Numbered from the stretch's first letter, positions 50,501 to 59,129 are shown. The stretch: 64,000 nucleotides of DNA from Vibrio zhugei (GCF_003716875.1 NZ_CP033078.1:372001-436000); one strand, 5' to 3'. A program made the numbers and translations. Notes: a model not told the origin generated them from the sequence alone.

Positions 50501-50529
50501 TTGCATTATTTATCTTTATTTGATATAAA
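50501..50529 (+). promoter_or_regulatory. probable native promoter of the TerB-ATPase-helicase operon, displaced by IS66
   Basis: TTGCAT (50501-50506), a 17-bp spacer and TATAAA (50524-50529) form a near-consensus sigma-70 promoter pointing right. IS66 begins 7 bp downstream. With the IS and one target duplication removed, the -10 would lie about 80 bp before the TerB-gene ATG. Confidence 0.65.
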
Positions 50530-50535
50530 AAAATC

Positions 50536-52078
50536 GTAACACTTCACCCGCGAAGCCTTGACAATAAATGTGTGTGACATAGTTAACTTGATCCCACATT
50601 CGACTTGAATGATCTTTTTCAGGTGGCAATCTGGAGGTATGAATAAGAAAACATTACCTCCACCGCCAGATTTCGATTCGCCTGAAGAGGCGAAAGATAT
50701 CATCCACTTTCTATGGAATAAATTGGCAGAACTTGAAGATCGGCTTAATCAAAATAGCCGAAACTCATCTGTGCCCCCATCCCAACAAGCTTTGCATAAC
50801 AAAGCTAAGAACACTTCGCCAAACAGGAAAAAATCTGGAAAAAAGCCAGGTGCTCAACCAAGTCATAAAGGCCATCGCCGACTACTTCATCCTATTGAAG
50901 ACAGTGCCTCGGTTGAGCAATATTTGCCAAACAAGACATGCCGTTGCGGTGGCTGTGTCATTCCAAATCGAAAACCTTACAAACGTCATCAAGTTTTTGA
51001 TTTACCCGATATATCTTACACTCTTACTGAACATCAAGCCTTTATGGGCGCGTGTGCATGGTGTGGCGAGAAACATAAGGCTCAGCTACCTGAGTACGTA
51101 CCAAGATCTCAGATGGGCCCTAATTTACATAGCTTTATTGCGATTCAAGCTACGCAGCACCATCAAAGTATTGGAAAGTTACAGTCCATGCTGAAAGACG
51201 TTTTCCAACTTCACTTCTCAACAGGAGCGATATCAGCAGCGCAAGGTCGAGTCACCGCGTATCTTGCTGACACCCATACCGATATCCACAATAAAGTAAG
51301 AGCGTCTGACCTGATTATGGCAGATGAAACTTCTCATCAGCGCAATAATGACAAACGATGGATGTGGGCTGCGCTCAGTAAAGGTGCAGCCTTCTTTCAA
51401 GTAAACAGTGGTAGAAATCAACATGCAGCCAAGCGACTTCTTGGTGATGCTATCTCACATCTTTTAGTCACAGACCAATACTCCGCCTATAAGTATATCG
51501 ATAAATCCAATCGACAACTCTGCTGGGCACATATCTTGAGAAACGTCATTGCAATCGAGGAGAGTATTTCACCTGAAAATCAAAAAATTGGCGGAAAGCT
51601 CGCATTGATCGCTCATAGCGTCTTCAGAAGCCATCATCGGTATACGGAAAACAAAATAACAGACACTCTGTATTATCGGCGACTCAGGCGGTTAAGGAAA
51701 AGTTGGCTCCACTGGCTCAAATTGGGCAGTTATCAATGTTCACAGCGATATCGTGGGCGTTGCCGCAACTTGATCGCCGATGATGTAATGGTGTGGCGAT
51801 TTATGGACGATACCAATTGCCCACTGACAAATAATGCTGCAGAGCGAGTTTTACGCAACTATATCTTAATGCGAAAGTGTTGCTATGTGACCCGTTCCTA
51901 TCGAGGCGATCTGTTCCGTGAGCGCATGTTCTCACTGATCGAGACAGCAAAATTGCAACAGATCTCTGCCTATAAGTGGCTTCGAAAAATCGTTGAATAT
52001 CATATGCTCAAGATGCCGTATAAGACGCCGTCGTTCTTAGCATAAAAGGTCGTCAATAGCTTATGGCTGAATAGTTAC
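50536..52078 (+). mobile_element. IS66-family insertion sequence, single ORF (1543 bp)
   Basis: Inverted termini start GTAAC at both ends (left 50536, right ending GTTAC at 52078) and share TTCA, AAGC and TTGAC blocks further in. It is flanked by a perfect 8-bp direct repeat AAAAAATC (50528-50535 and 52079-52086), the expected IS66 target duplication. The perfect duplication suggests a recent insertion. It lacks the tnpA/tnpB accessory genes of classical IS66, fitting the ISBst12-like subgroup. Confidence 0.95.
50639..52045 (+). CDS. IS66-family transposase
   Basis: The 468-aa protein has an N-terminal leucine-zipper-like segment and a proline/serine-rich basic part (NSRNSSVPPSQQALHNKAKN, KKSGKKPGAQPSHKGHRR), a CxC...CxxC zinc-binding region, and the DDE transposase core with MADETSHQ, TDQYSAYKYI and NAAERVLRNYILMRK (catalytic glutamate in NAAER). 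It looks intact. The start at 50639 is chosen for the MNKKTLPPPP family-like start; an ATG at 50609 is possible. Confidence 0.95.
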   Translation: MNKKTLPPPPDFDSPEEAKDIIHFLWNKLAELEDRLNQNSRNSSVPPSQQALHNKAKNTSPNRKKSGKKPGAQPSHKGHRRLLHPIEDSASVEQYLPNKTCRCGGCVIPNRKPYKRHQVFDLPDISYTLTEHQAFMGACAWCGEKHKAQLPEYVPRSQMGPNLHSFIAIQATQHHQSIGKLQSMLKDVFQLHFSTGAISAAQGRVTAYLADTHTDIHNKVRASDLIMADETSHQRNNDKRWMWAALSKGAAFFQVNSGRNQHAAKRLLGDAISHLLVTDQYSAYKYIDKSNRQLCWAHILRNVIAIEESISPENQKIGGKLALIAHSVFRSHHRYTENKITDTLYYRRLRRLRKSWLHWLKLGSYQCSQRYRGRCRNLIADDVMVWRFMDDTNCPLTNNAAERVLRNYILMRKCCYVTRSYRGDLFRERMFSLIETAKLQQISAYKWLRKIVEYHMLKMPYKTPSFLA

Positions 52079-52154
52079 AAAAAATCAATCAAAACATACA
52101 GAAAGCAAGGATCAAAGTAACCTAATTTAGAGCCTTGGAAAAAGAGGAAATAAA

Positions 52155-54467
52155 ATGGAATTTATTATTGGGTTATTTGTAATTTATTTGATTTATAGAT
52201 TATTTAAAGGTAACAGTAAACCTTCTGCACACAATCCTTCCTCAAAAAGAACTCCCCAACCTTTTTCTGAAAAAACAAAAGTACCTGAAAGTAGAACGAC
52301 ATCACCCAGTATGACTGTAGGATCTTCCAGTACAAGTGTATCTAGTAAGTCTAATCATGCTTATTTAGACGATGATGATGACTTCGCTACTTTTACTATT
52401 ACTACAAGCTTTGGCCGAGAACCAGAAAAAACAACGAATAAACAAAAAGGTCGATGGATAAGTTTAGATGAACAACTTTCTGTCCATGGAAGACAGTTAA
52501 CGAAAGGCTTTTTCTACTTTGGTGGAGTAATGAATTCACTAGATGGGTACGGTATAGAGCCATCTCTAGTGGATGATAAACGCCCGACTTCAAGTCCCTC
52601 GGTAGATTCAGAAATATACACTGATGAATCCTTAGGGTACTGGCCAACTTACGCATCCTTATCTAAAGGCTGTAGAGGCGCTTACCTAGATTGGCTCGCC
52701 TCTGATCGCTCAAACCCCAATGCTCCAATTGGTTATGTCTTCATCTATTTCTACGGATTTGAGAGAAGAGTTATCGAAAACAAATCCAATAATCAAATAT
52801 CTGATGAAGAGTACATAGCAATCTTTGAAGAAGTATTGCGCCTCAATAGCGTTTATAACGCAAATCGTTCGTTCAGAGGATACTCTGCTAATTTCCTCGA
52901 ACTAATAGCACTTCAAAGACCCGCCTTATTTGAAGATAGACTGTCAGACATACCAGAAACTAATAATGCATTGTCATTCAAAGTTAAACTTGCAACAACT
53001 ATAGCCAATGGAAACCCTGTAACAGCTCCCTTAGCTTTAGAGTGGCTAAAAAATACATTCGAATATTCCCTAAAAACTCCCGCCCGTAGATGTGAAGAAG
53101 AGTTTAGCCAGCTTTTCCAAGTTAGGTTTTTTGAAAAGTTTGGCGAAGGAATTTCCGTAAAATCCAATAAAACTAAACTGCGGCTGTCATACCATGCGGC
53201 AAGTAATGGTGTGCATGGGGTTGATTTGGAGTTGGGTGACTTACCTGATCCAAGTATTCTCAAAAGCCCAATTAAAAAGCTCATTCCTATTGCCGAACAA
53301 TGTACAGAAGAGTTGAGCAGCTATAGCCGTTACTTAGGAAAAGCTGATACCTCAAAGGGTGATATTGCAGCGTTGATGTTATTACCTAAAGAACTGGTAA
53401 ACGAAGCAAATTCACCAGTTATAGGAACATTTAAGTCTTGGGCAAATCAGATAATTAGTTCAAATGATGGACTAACCACAGTCAAGGATTTCTGGACCCA
53501 TACAGGTACACCTCTCCCTAAGGCGTTTAACAAAAAAGAAAATGAACTAGTCGCTAACTTGGCTGCTAAGGCTGAAATAGGTATTGCCCCAGACCAACGT
53601 TTTCACCATGCAAAATTGAAAATCGATGACAACATTGTGCTCTTCTCTCCGGGCCATGGAGAGTTTTTTGAGCCAAGCTCAGCATTTAACCAAGTAAGTT
53701 TAGCAATTAGATTAGGGGCAATGGTCGCAACGATAGATGGTAATGTAGATCATCATGAGAAAATCGCCTTACAAACGTTGATAAACCACGATGACAAACT
53801 CTCACCTTCTGAAAAGAACTCGTTAAATGCATATTTAACTTGGCGTCTAAATTCTCCTGTAAATAATGCCGGGTTGAAAGCTAGGATTGAAAAACTCGGC
53901 GTTTCACAGGTAGAATTATTGAAAAAATTCCTGCTTTCCATCGCTCTTGCTGATGGAAAAATCGATGCTTCTGAAATTAAGCAAATTGAAAAGTTATATA
54001 CCTCGTTAGGCTTAGATAAATCACTCGTTACAAGTGACATTCATGCGTTTGCCTCCAGTAAACAACCTATCTCAGCCACATCTAAAGACGCTTCAATTGA
54101 TAAAAGTGCCTTTCAGTTGGATGAAGGTATTCTAGCTATGCATGAAAGTGACACCATCGATGCGAAGAGTATGCTGGAGAGTATATTTTCCGTTGATGAA
54201 GAAGCTGAACTGGAAGTGAGCCCAACCGCTGATGTCAATGATGAAGGCTTAGATAGCCCTTACAACGAACTTTTTGAAACTTTGATAGCTAAAGAATCGT
54301 GGTCACGTAAAGAAGTTCATGAACTGTGCAGCAAACTAAACATAATGGTTGATGCCGCATTAGAAACTATTAATGACTGGGCTTATGACAAAGTCGATGC
54401 GCCAGTTCTAGATGACGATGGTGATATCTATGTCGATCTAGAAATCGTAGAAGAATTGAAGGGATAA
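52155..54467 (+). CDS. membrane-anchored TerB_N/TerB/TerB_C protein
   Basis: The 770-aa protein begins with a transmembrane helix (residues 2-16, FIIGLFVIYLIYRL), then a Ser/Thr/Pro-rich, poorly ordered linker to about residue 95. Next comes a TerB_N-type domain (from about 99, GRWISLDEQLSVHG). A TerB-like helical domain lies at about 510-640, with paired acidic motifs ATIDGNVDHHE and ALADGKIDASE that suggest metal binding. A TerB_C domain ends the protein (about 690-770, LFETLIAKESWSRKE ... ETINDWAYDK). TerB-domain proteins occur in stress and phage-defence operons; biochemical function is unknown. It leads a three-gene operon, 3 bp before the next gene. Confidence 0.88.
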   Translation: MEFIIGLFVIYLIYRLFKGNSKPSAHNPSSKRTPQPFSEKTKVPESRTTSPSMTVGSSSTSVSSKSNHAYLDDDDDFATFTITTSFGREPEKTTNKQKGRWISLDEQLSVHGRQLTKGFFYFGGVMNSLDGYGIEPSLVDDKRPTSSPSVDSEIYTDESLGYWPTYASLSKGCRGAYLDWLASDRSNPNAPIGYVFIYFYGFERRVIENKSNNQISDEEYIAIFEEVLRLNSVYNANRSFRGYSANFLELIALQRPALFEDRLSDIPETNNALSFKVKLATTIANGNPVTAPLALEWLKNTFEYSLKTPARRCEEEFSQLFQVRFFEKFGEGISVKSNKTKLRLSYHAASNGVHGVDLELGDLPDPSILKSPIKKLIPIAEQCTEELSSYSRYLGKADTSKGDIAALMLLPKELVNEANSPVIGTFKSWANQIISSNDGLTTVKDFWTHTGTPLPKAFNKKENELVANLAAKAEIGIAPDQRFHHAKLKIDDNIVLFSPGHGEFFEPSSAFNQVSLAIRLGAMVATIDGNVDHHEKIALQTLINHDDKLSPSEKNSLNAYLTWRLNSPVNNAGLKARIEKLGVSQVELLKKFLLSIALADGKIDASEIKQIEKLYTSLGLDKSLVTSDIHAFASSKQPISATSKDASIDKSAFQLDEGILAMHESDTIDAKSMLESIFSVDEEAELEVSPTADVNDEGLDSPYNELFETLIAKESWSRKEVHELCSKLNIMVDAALETINDWAYDKVDAPVLDDDGDIYVDLEIVEELKG

Positions 54468-54470
54468 ATA

Positions 54471-55778
54471 ATGGTTGCAAAAAGAATACGAGCGAAAGAA
54501 AGAGATGCAATTATCCAATCCCTGAAGTCAGGTGTCACTCCTAAGATTGGAATCCAGCATATCCAAGTAGGCCGAGTAAATGAATTAAAAGCTCTGATCC
54601 AAGACATTGATCGGATCTCTGATGGAGGTTCAGCTTTCAGGCTCATTATCGGCGATTATGGTTCTGGTAAAACATTCTTTTTAAGTGTTGTACGCGCTAT
54701 TGCCCTAGAGAATAAGCTTGTAACTGTCAATGCAGACTTATCTCCTGATAGACGTATTCATGCATCGGCTGGTCAAGCTAGAAACCTTTACTCTGAGCTA
54801 ATGCGTAACATGGCTACTCGCAACAAACCTGATGGTAATGCTTTAACCAGTGTAGTTGAAAAGTTCATCACAGAAGCAATGAAAGAAGCTGATACTTCAG
54901 GAAAAAGTATAAATTCAATTATCCATGAAAAATTAGCATCACTTTCTGAACTCGTTGGCGGTTATGATTTTGCTAAAGTTATTGAGGCTTATTGGATAGG
55001 TCATGAGAAAGATGATGAGATATTAAAAGCTAACGCCATAAAATGGTTACGAGCAGAGTATTCAACTAAAACCGATGCCCGAAATGAACTAGGAGTTCGA
55101 ACAATTATTTCGGATACATCTTTTTATGATGCGCTGAAATTAATGAGTTTATTTGTCAGACAAGCTGGCTACCAAGGGTTTCTAGTTAACTTAGACGAGA
55201 TGGTAAATCTGTATAAGTTGAACAACACCACAGCGAGAACTTCTAACTATGAACAAATACTCCGAATTCTAAACGATTGCTTGCAAGGAAGCGCTGAGTA
55301 TTTGGGGTTCCTTCTCGGCGGAACCCCTGAGTTTCTACTAGATCCACGTAAAGGCTTGTATAGTTATGAAGCACTACAATCTAGATTGGCAGATAACAGC
55401 TTTGCTAAACAAGCGGGCGTGATTGATTATTCGTCACCAGCCCTACACCTCGCTAGCTTAACTCCTGAAGAGCTTTATATTTTGCTTAAAAACTTGCGCC
55501 ATGTTTATGCTGAAGGTAACGAGGCGAAGTACTTGGTCCCAGACGAATCTCTCAAAGCATTTTTACAGCATTGCAGCCAAACTATAGGGGATGCTTATTT
55601 TCGAACGCCACGTAACACCATTAAAGCATTTTTAGACATGCTCGCGGTAATCGACCAAAACCCGCAAATTGCATGGCATAGTCTAATCTCATCAGTAGCA
55701 ATTAATGAAGATAAGCCTTCCGATGTTGAACTCGAAATAGAGGACAATGAAGATGGGTTTGCTGACTTCAAACTATGA
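54471..55778 (+). CDS. BrxD-like ATP-binding protein (DUF2791)
   Basis: The 435-aa P-loop ATPase has Walker A GDYGSGKT at residues 61-68 and Walker B FLVNLDEM at 237-244. RVNELKALIQDIDRISDGGSAFRLI precedes the P-loop and RTPRNTIKAFLDML lies near the C-terminus, as in DUF2791/BrxD proteins of type 2 BREX. The neighbours are not those of BREX. It is 3 bp after the TerB gene and overlaps the helicase gene by ATGA. By analogy with ORC/STAND-like ATPases it may load the helicase onto DNA; this is inference. Confidence 0.88.
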   Translation: MVAKRIRAKERDAIIQSLKSGVTPKIGIQHIQVGRVNELKALIQDIDRISDGGSAFRLIIGDYGSGKTFFLSVVRAIALENKLVTVNADLSPDRRIHASAGQARNLYSELMRNMATRNKPDGNALTSVVEKFITEAMKEADTSGKSINSIIHEKLASLSELVGGYDFAKVIEAYWIGHEKDDEILKANAIKWLRAEYSTKTDARNELGVRTIISDTSFYDALKLMSLFVRQAGYQGFLVNLDEMVNLYKLNNTTARTSNYEQILRILNDCLQGSAEYLGFLLGGTPEFLLDPRKGLYSYEALQSRLADNSFAKQAGVIDYSSPALHLASLTPEELYILLKNLRHVYAEGNEAKYLVPDESLKAFLQHCSQTIGDAYFRTPRNTIKAFLDMLAVIDQNPQIAWHSLISSVAINEDKPSDVELEIEDNEDGFADFKL

Positions 55779-57967
55779 TTGATGAACATGAAAAATTAGA
55801 CCATCGGATTCAGCGCTGGATATTCAAACAAGGCTGGACTGGCTTACGAGAAATACAATGCCTTGCTATTGAACCGATATTGTCTGAAAAGACAGATGTG
55901 CTGATCAGCGCTTCAACCGCAGCAGGAAAGACAGAGGCATTTTTTTTGCCTGCTCTCAGCGCTATTGCACCTCAAGAAACGGGGGTAGGGATCCTTTACC
56001 TTAGCCCTCTAAAAGCTCTTATAAATGACCAAGATAGGCGCTTAGAAAGTCTGTCTGACCTGTTAGAAATATCGGTTACTCCCTGGCATGGTGATAGCTC
56101 ACAGGGCCGAAAGAAGAAATTAAAAGCATCGCCGTCTGGTGTCGTGTTAATAACACCTGAGTCATTGGAATCATTACTCATTAGAGACACTGGCTGGATC
56201 AGAGCTGCATTCTCTAATTTGAAATATATCGTAATTGACGAGTTTCATGCCTTTATTGGTTCTGAGCGCGGCCATCACTTACTCTCTTTACTTCATCGAC
56301 TTGAACACCTTCTTGGAAGACTAGAAACACCAATCCCTAGAGTAGCTTTGAGTGCAACTCTTGGTGAGTTAGAGAAAGTGCCTCTCTCACTTCGCCCTAA
56401 TCGCTCTTTACCTTGCAAGATCATCAAAGATACACATTCGACATCCACCTTGAAGGTTCAGGTAAAGGGGTATGTAAACCCTGCTAACTTAGAAGTTGAG
56501 TCTTCCAGTGATGCCGAATATACGATCTGCCAAGATTTATTTAAATTTTGTCGAGGCGGAAATCACCTTGTGTTTGCAAATAGTAGGAGCCGTACAGAAA
56601 GCATTACGGCTACATTATCTGACTTCTGTGAAGAAAAAATTGTACCGAATGAATTTTTTCCTCACCATGGTTCGTTATCTAAAGAGCTTAGAGAAAGCTT
56701 AGAAAAGCGATTGCAGCAGGAGCATTATCCTACCACAGCGATTTGCACAATGACTCTTGAACTAGGCATTGATATCGGCAAGGTAAACTCAGTAGTTCAA
56801 GTAACAGCCCCCCACTCTATTTCAAGTTTACGTCAAAGAATGGGACGATCAGGAAGGCGAGGCGGAGCCTCAATATTGCGAATGCTCATCGCTGAAGCTG
56901 AATTGATAAAAGACTCTAGCGTCATCGACAAGCTGAGGCTGGAGCTTATTCAGTCTCTGGCCATGATCAGACTTCTTATCGGCAGTAAATGGTATGAACC
57001 AGCTGATACTTCACTTTATCACTTCTCAACACTCCTTCATCAAGTACTTGCGGTTACTGCACAATGGGGAGGAATTAGAGCAGAGCAATTATTTAGTTTG
57101 CTCTGTAAAGATGGCCCTTTTCAAAACGTTAATGTTGAAAACTTCAAAGCACTACTTGTCCACATGGGCAAAACGGAACTCATAACTCAGTTAGGAAGTG
57201 GTGAATTGGTGCTTGGCCTTTTGGGAGAAAAGCTGACAAGCCATTACTCGTTCTATGCTGTTTTTAAAACACCTGAAGAATTCCGGATTGTATGTGGAAC
57301 CAAATCACTCGGAACGCTGCCTGTAGATTCATTAGTACTAGAAGGGCAGCATATTGTTTTCGGTGGAAAACGTTGGAAAGTAAACGACGTAGATAGTGAA
57401 AAAAAAGTTATTTATGTGGAGCATGCAAAAGGTGGTAAGCCACCTAAATTTGGTGGTACTGGCTTGAACATACATGATGTTGTCCGCCAAGAAATGTTCC
57501 AAATATTAAAAGATGGTGACTACAGAATTTCTATCGGAGATCAGAAAGTCGACTTCGCTGATTCAGCCGCACGAGAACTGTTTGGTGAAAGCGTACGATA
57601 TTTCGAAGATGCAAAGCTCTCTAGAGAACCATTACTTCAAGATGGCAATACTACCTATATATTCACATGGCTTGGCGACAAAGTGGTAAATACAATTGTA
57701 GTCTTGCTAATCCAACATGGCTTTGAAGCTGGCGCATATGCAGGAGTCATAGAAGTAGAAAAAGCGTCATTAGAAAGTGTTCGCTTAACATTGCTCAAAC
57801 TTGCTTCAACGGAACTCCCAACAGAAACAGAACTTGCACAACAAGTATTGGAAAAACGTATCGAGAAGTTCGATGAGTTCTTGCCGGAAAGCATTCTATC
57901 CATTGGGTATGGAGCAAAAGCTTTTGACCTAAGCTTGGCTGTTAAGTTTTTAAAGTTCCTTGATTAA
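55775..57967 (+). CDS. Lhr-like DEAD/DEAH-box helicase
   Basis: The 730-aa superfamily 2 helicase has motif Q-like GLREIQCLAI, motif I ASTAAGKT (46-53), motif Ia YLSPLKALI, motif II DEFH (155-158), motif III LSATLG, motif IV VFANSRSRTES, motif V TLELGIDIG and motif VI QRMGRSGRRGG. The C-terminal half (about 390-730) resembles the accessory region of Lhr-type helicases such as BREX BrxHI. Start overlaps the ATPase stop by ATGA. Third and last gene of the TerB-ATPase-helicase module. Confidence 0.92.
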   Translation: MIDEHEKLDHRIQRWIFKQGWTGLREIQCLAIEPILSEKTDVLISASTAAGKTEAFFLPALSAIAPQETGVGILYLSPLKALINDQDRRLESLSDLLEISVTPWHGDSSQGRKKKLKASPSGVVLITPESLESLLIRDTGWIRAAFSNLKYIVIDEFHAFIGSERGHHLLSLLHRLEHLLGRLETPIPRVALSATLGELEKVPLSLRPNRSLPCKIIKDTHSTSTLKVQVKGYVNPANLEVESSSDAEYTICQDLFKFCRGGNHLVFANSRSRTESITATLSDFCEEKIVPNEFFPHHGSLSKELRESLEKRLQQEHYPTTAICTMTLELGIDIGKVNSVVQVTAPHSISSLRQRMGRSGRRGGASILRMLIAEAELIKDSSVIDKLRLELIQSLAMIRLLIGSKWYEPADTSLYHFSTLLHQVLAVTAQWGGIRAEQLFSLLCKDGPFQNVNVENFKALLVHMGKTELITQLGSGELVLGLLGEKLTSHYSFYAVFKTPEEFRIVCGTKSLGTLPVDSLVLEGQHIVFGGKRWKVNDVDSEKKVIYVEHAKGGKPPKFGGTGLNIHDVVRQEMFQILKDGDYRISIGDQKVDFADSAARELFGESVRYFEDAKLSREPLLQDGNTTYIFTWLGDKVVNTIVVLLIQHGFEAGAYAGVIEVEKASLESVRLTLLKLASTELPTETELAQQVLEKRIEKFDEFLPESILSIGYGAKAFDLSLAVKFLKFLD

Positions 57968-58169
57968 TAACTTAACTATCAGTCTGATCTTCCCCTGAAT
58001 CTCTAGTCACTCTGTAGCATTACTAAAATTTGGTCAATATGATCGAACTAGATCGTTTGAGCAAGTTTGGTTGCAACTCGCAATGGGGTAAAAAGGTTGT
58101 TACGGTGGCCTACTTAGACTTGTGATCACCAAGCGATTCTGTCGTGCCAAATCCGTGTCATGAGACGAA

Positions 58170-58197
58170 GTATCAAGTTGTTAGTATCACTTGATAC
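58170..58197. repeat. palindrome upstream of tnsA
   Basis: GTATCAAGT (58170-58178) and its exact inverse ACTTGATAC (58189-58197) are separated by 10 bp. Adjacent AGTATC repeats at 58169 and 58183 add a 14-bp direct-repeat component. It could be an operator for tnsABCD or the helicase operon's terminator-like stem; no T-run follows. Confidence 0.6.
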
Positions 58198-58233
58198 CCC
58201 TTGATTGTGCTCACTAAATAAAAAGCATTGAGT

Positions 58234-58251
58234 AATAAAGTTGCATACTAG
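58234..58251 (+). repeat. TnsB-type site upstream of tnsA
   Basis: AATAAAGTTGCATACTAG matches R1 (AATAAAGTTCCATACTAA) at 16 of 18 positions. The preceding AATAAAAAGCATTGAG (58217-58232) looks like a second, degenerate copy with a 3-bp deletion. In Tn7, TnsB sites overlap the tnsA promoter and TnsB represses it. Confidence 0.75.
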
Positions 58252-58269
58252 AATTATTAGCCTTATGCT
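58241..58269 (+). promoter_or_regulatory. probable tnsA promoter
   Basis: TTGCAT (58241-58246), a 17-bp spacer and TATGCT (58264-58269). The -35 lies inside the TnsB-type site, so TnsB binding would exclude RNA polymerase (inferred autoregulation). Confidence 0.6.
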
Positions 58270-58298
58270 TGTTTTATAAGAAAAATGTGGTGATTTAT

Positions 58299-59129
58299 AT
58301 GGCAAGAAGCAAGTATGCACCCTCTGAAACGAAATACAAACGCTGGATAAAAGAAGGTCGTGGCAATGGCTGTGGCTCTGATTATCTGCCTTGGATAACG
58401 GTCCGCGACGTTCCATCGGATGGTCGCTCTCATCGTGTCTTTGGTCATAAAAGCCAGCGTACTCATCATTTGCTATCTGATTTAGAACTTGCCGTATTCT
58501 TAACCCTCGAATGGAACTCCCAAACAACTGATATTCGTGAGCAGTTTCCTCTTAGGCTCGAAGAAACACTTGATATTGCACTTGATAGTGGAATTAAACA
58601 TCCAACTGAAACCGGTGTAAAAACGTACATGTCATCCGATTTTTTGGTTGATAGCTTGGATCTCCAACTCCCACAGTATGTCATTCAAGCTAAGTACTCT
58701 AATTTTCTCTCGGATCCGCGTGTTGTTGAAAAGCTTGAAATAGAGCGCTGCTACTGGTCATTGAAAAAAATCCCCTGGTTTTTGGTCACTGAAAAAGATG
58801 TCTCATCGACTTTGGTTCAGAATATTAGCTGGATATACCCGGCTGAGCAGGATGAGATTGATGATGAAGTCTTGTTAGACAGGACTACGTACTACAGTGA
58901 CCTTTTTCAGCAAAATCCGAATAAAACGGTTACTGATATCTGTAAGTTGACTGACCGTATTTACAATCAACCTGATGGTTCTTCTATTTATGAAATCAGG
59001 CAATTATTGGCTAATCGCTGTTTCTACTTTGATATGTTGTCCCAACCATTCCATCTGCTAAAGGGTAAGGATTTCGTTGTTGAGGATATGGGGAACTTAA
59101 TAGGAGCTCGTCATGTTTCGAATCAATGA
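58299..59129 (+). CDS. tnsA: Tn7-family transposase endonuclease subunit TnsA
   Basis: TnsA cuts the 5' ends of the transposon, enabling cut-and-paste movement together with TnsB. From the ATG at 58299 (MARSKYAPSETKYKRWIKEG) the protein is 276 aa, close to Tn7 TnsA (273). The catalytic residues fall at E63 (SDLELAVF), D114 (MSSDFLVD) and Q130/K132 (YVIQAKYS), the same numbers as in Tn7, which supports this start over an ATG 30 bp upstream. A C-terminal winged-helix domain follows. It overlaps tnsB by 17 bp. Confidence 0.95.
   Translation: MARSKYAPSETKYKRWIKEGRGNGCGSDYLPWITVRDVPSDGRSHRVFGHKSQRTHHLLSDLELAVFLTLEWNSQTTDIREQFPLRLEETLDIALDSGIKHPTETGVKTYMSSDFLVDSLDLQLPQYVIQAKYSNFLSDPRVVEKLEIERCYWSLKKIPWFLVTEKDVSSTLVQNISWIYPAEQDEIDDEVLLDRTTYYSDLFQQNPNKTVTDICKLTDRIYNQPDGSSIYEIRQLLANRCFYFDMLSQPFHLLKGKDFVVEDMGNLIGARHVSNQ

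Larger units (their letters stand above)
57968..58298. other. control region upstream of tnsA
   Basis: 331 bp without a gene. It contains a palindrome at 58170-58197, a TnsB-type site at 58234-58251 and the probable tnsA promoter at 58241-58269. No TCATA target duplication or left-end-like inverted TnsB sites were found here. Confidence 0.6.

Noticed and set aside
52155..57967. A BREX or DISARM locus
   Set aside because: The ATPase and helicase resemble BREX type 2 components, but no PglX methylase, PglZ, BrxC, DISARM methylase or PLD gene occurs in the visible cargo.
57968..58298. A second, tandem Tn7-like insertion whose left end lies just before tnsA
   Set aside because: No TCATA copy and no clear inverted TnsB-type sites ending in ACA are present; only direct-orientation sites were found. 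It is not excluded if the left end is strongly diverged.
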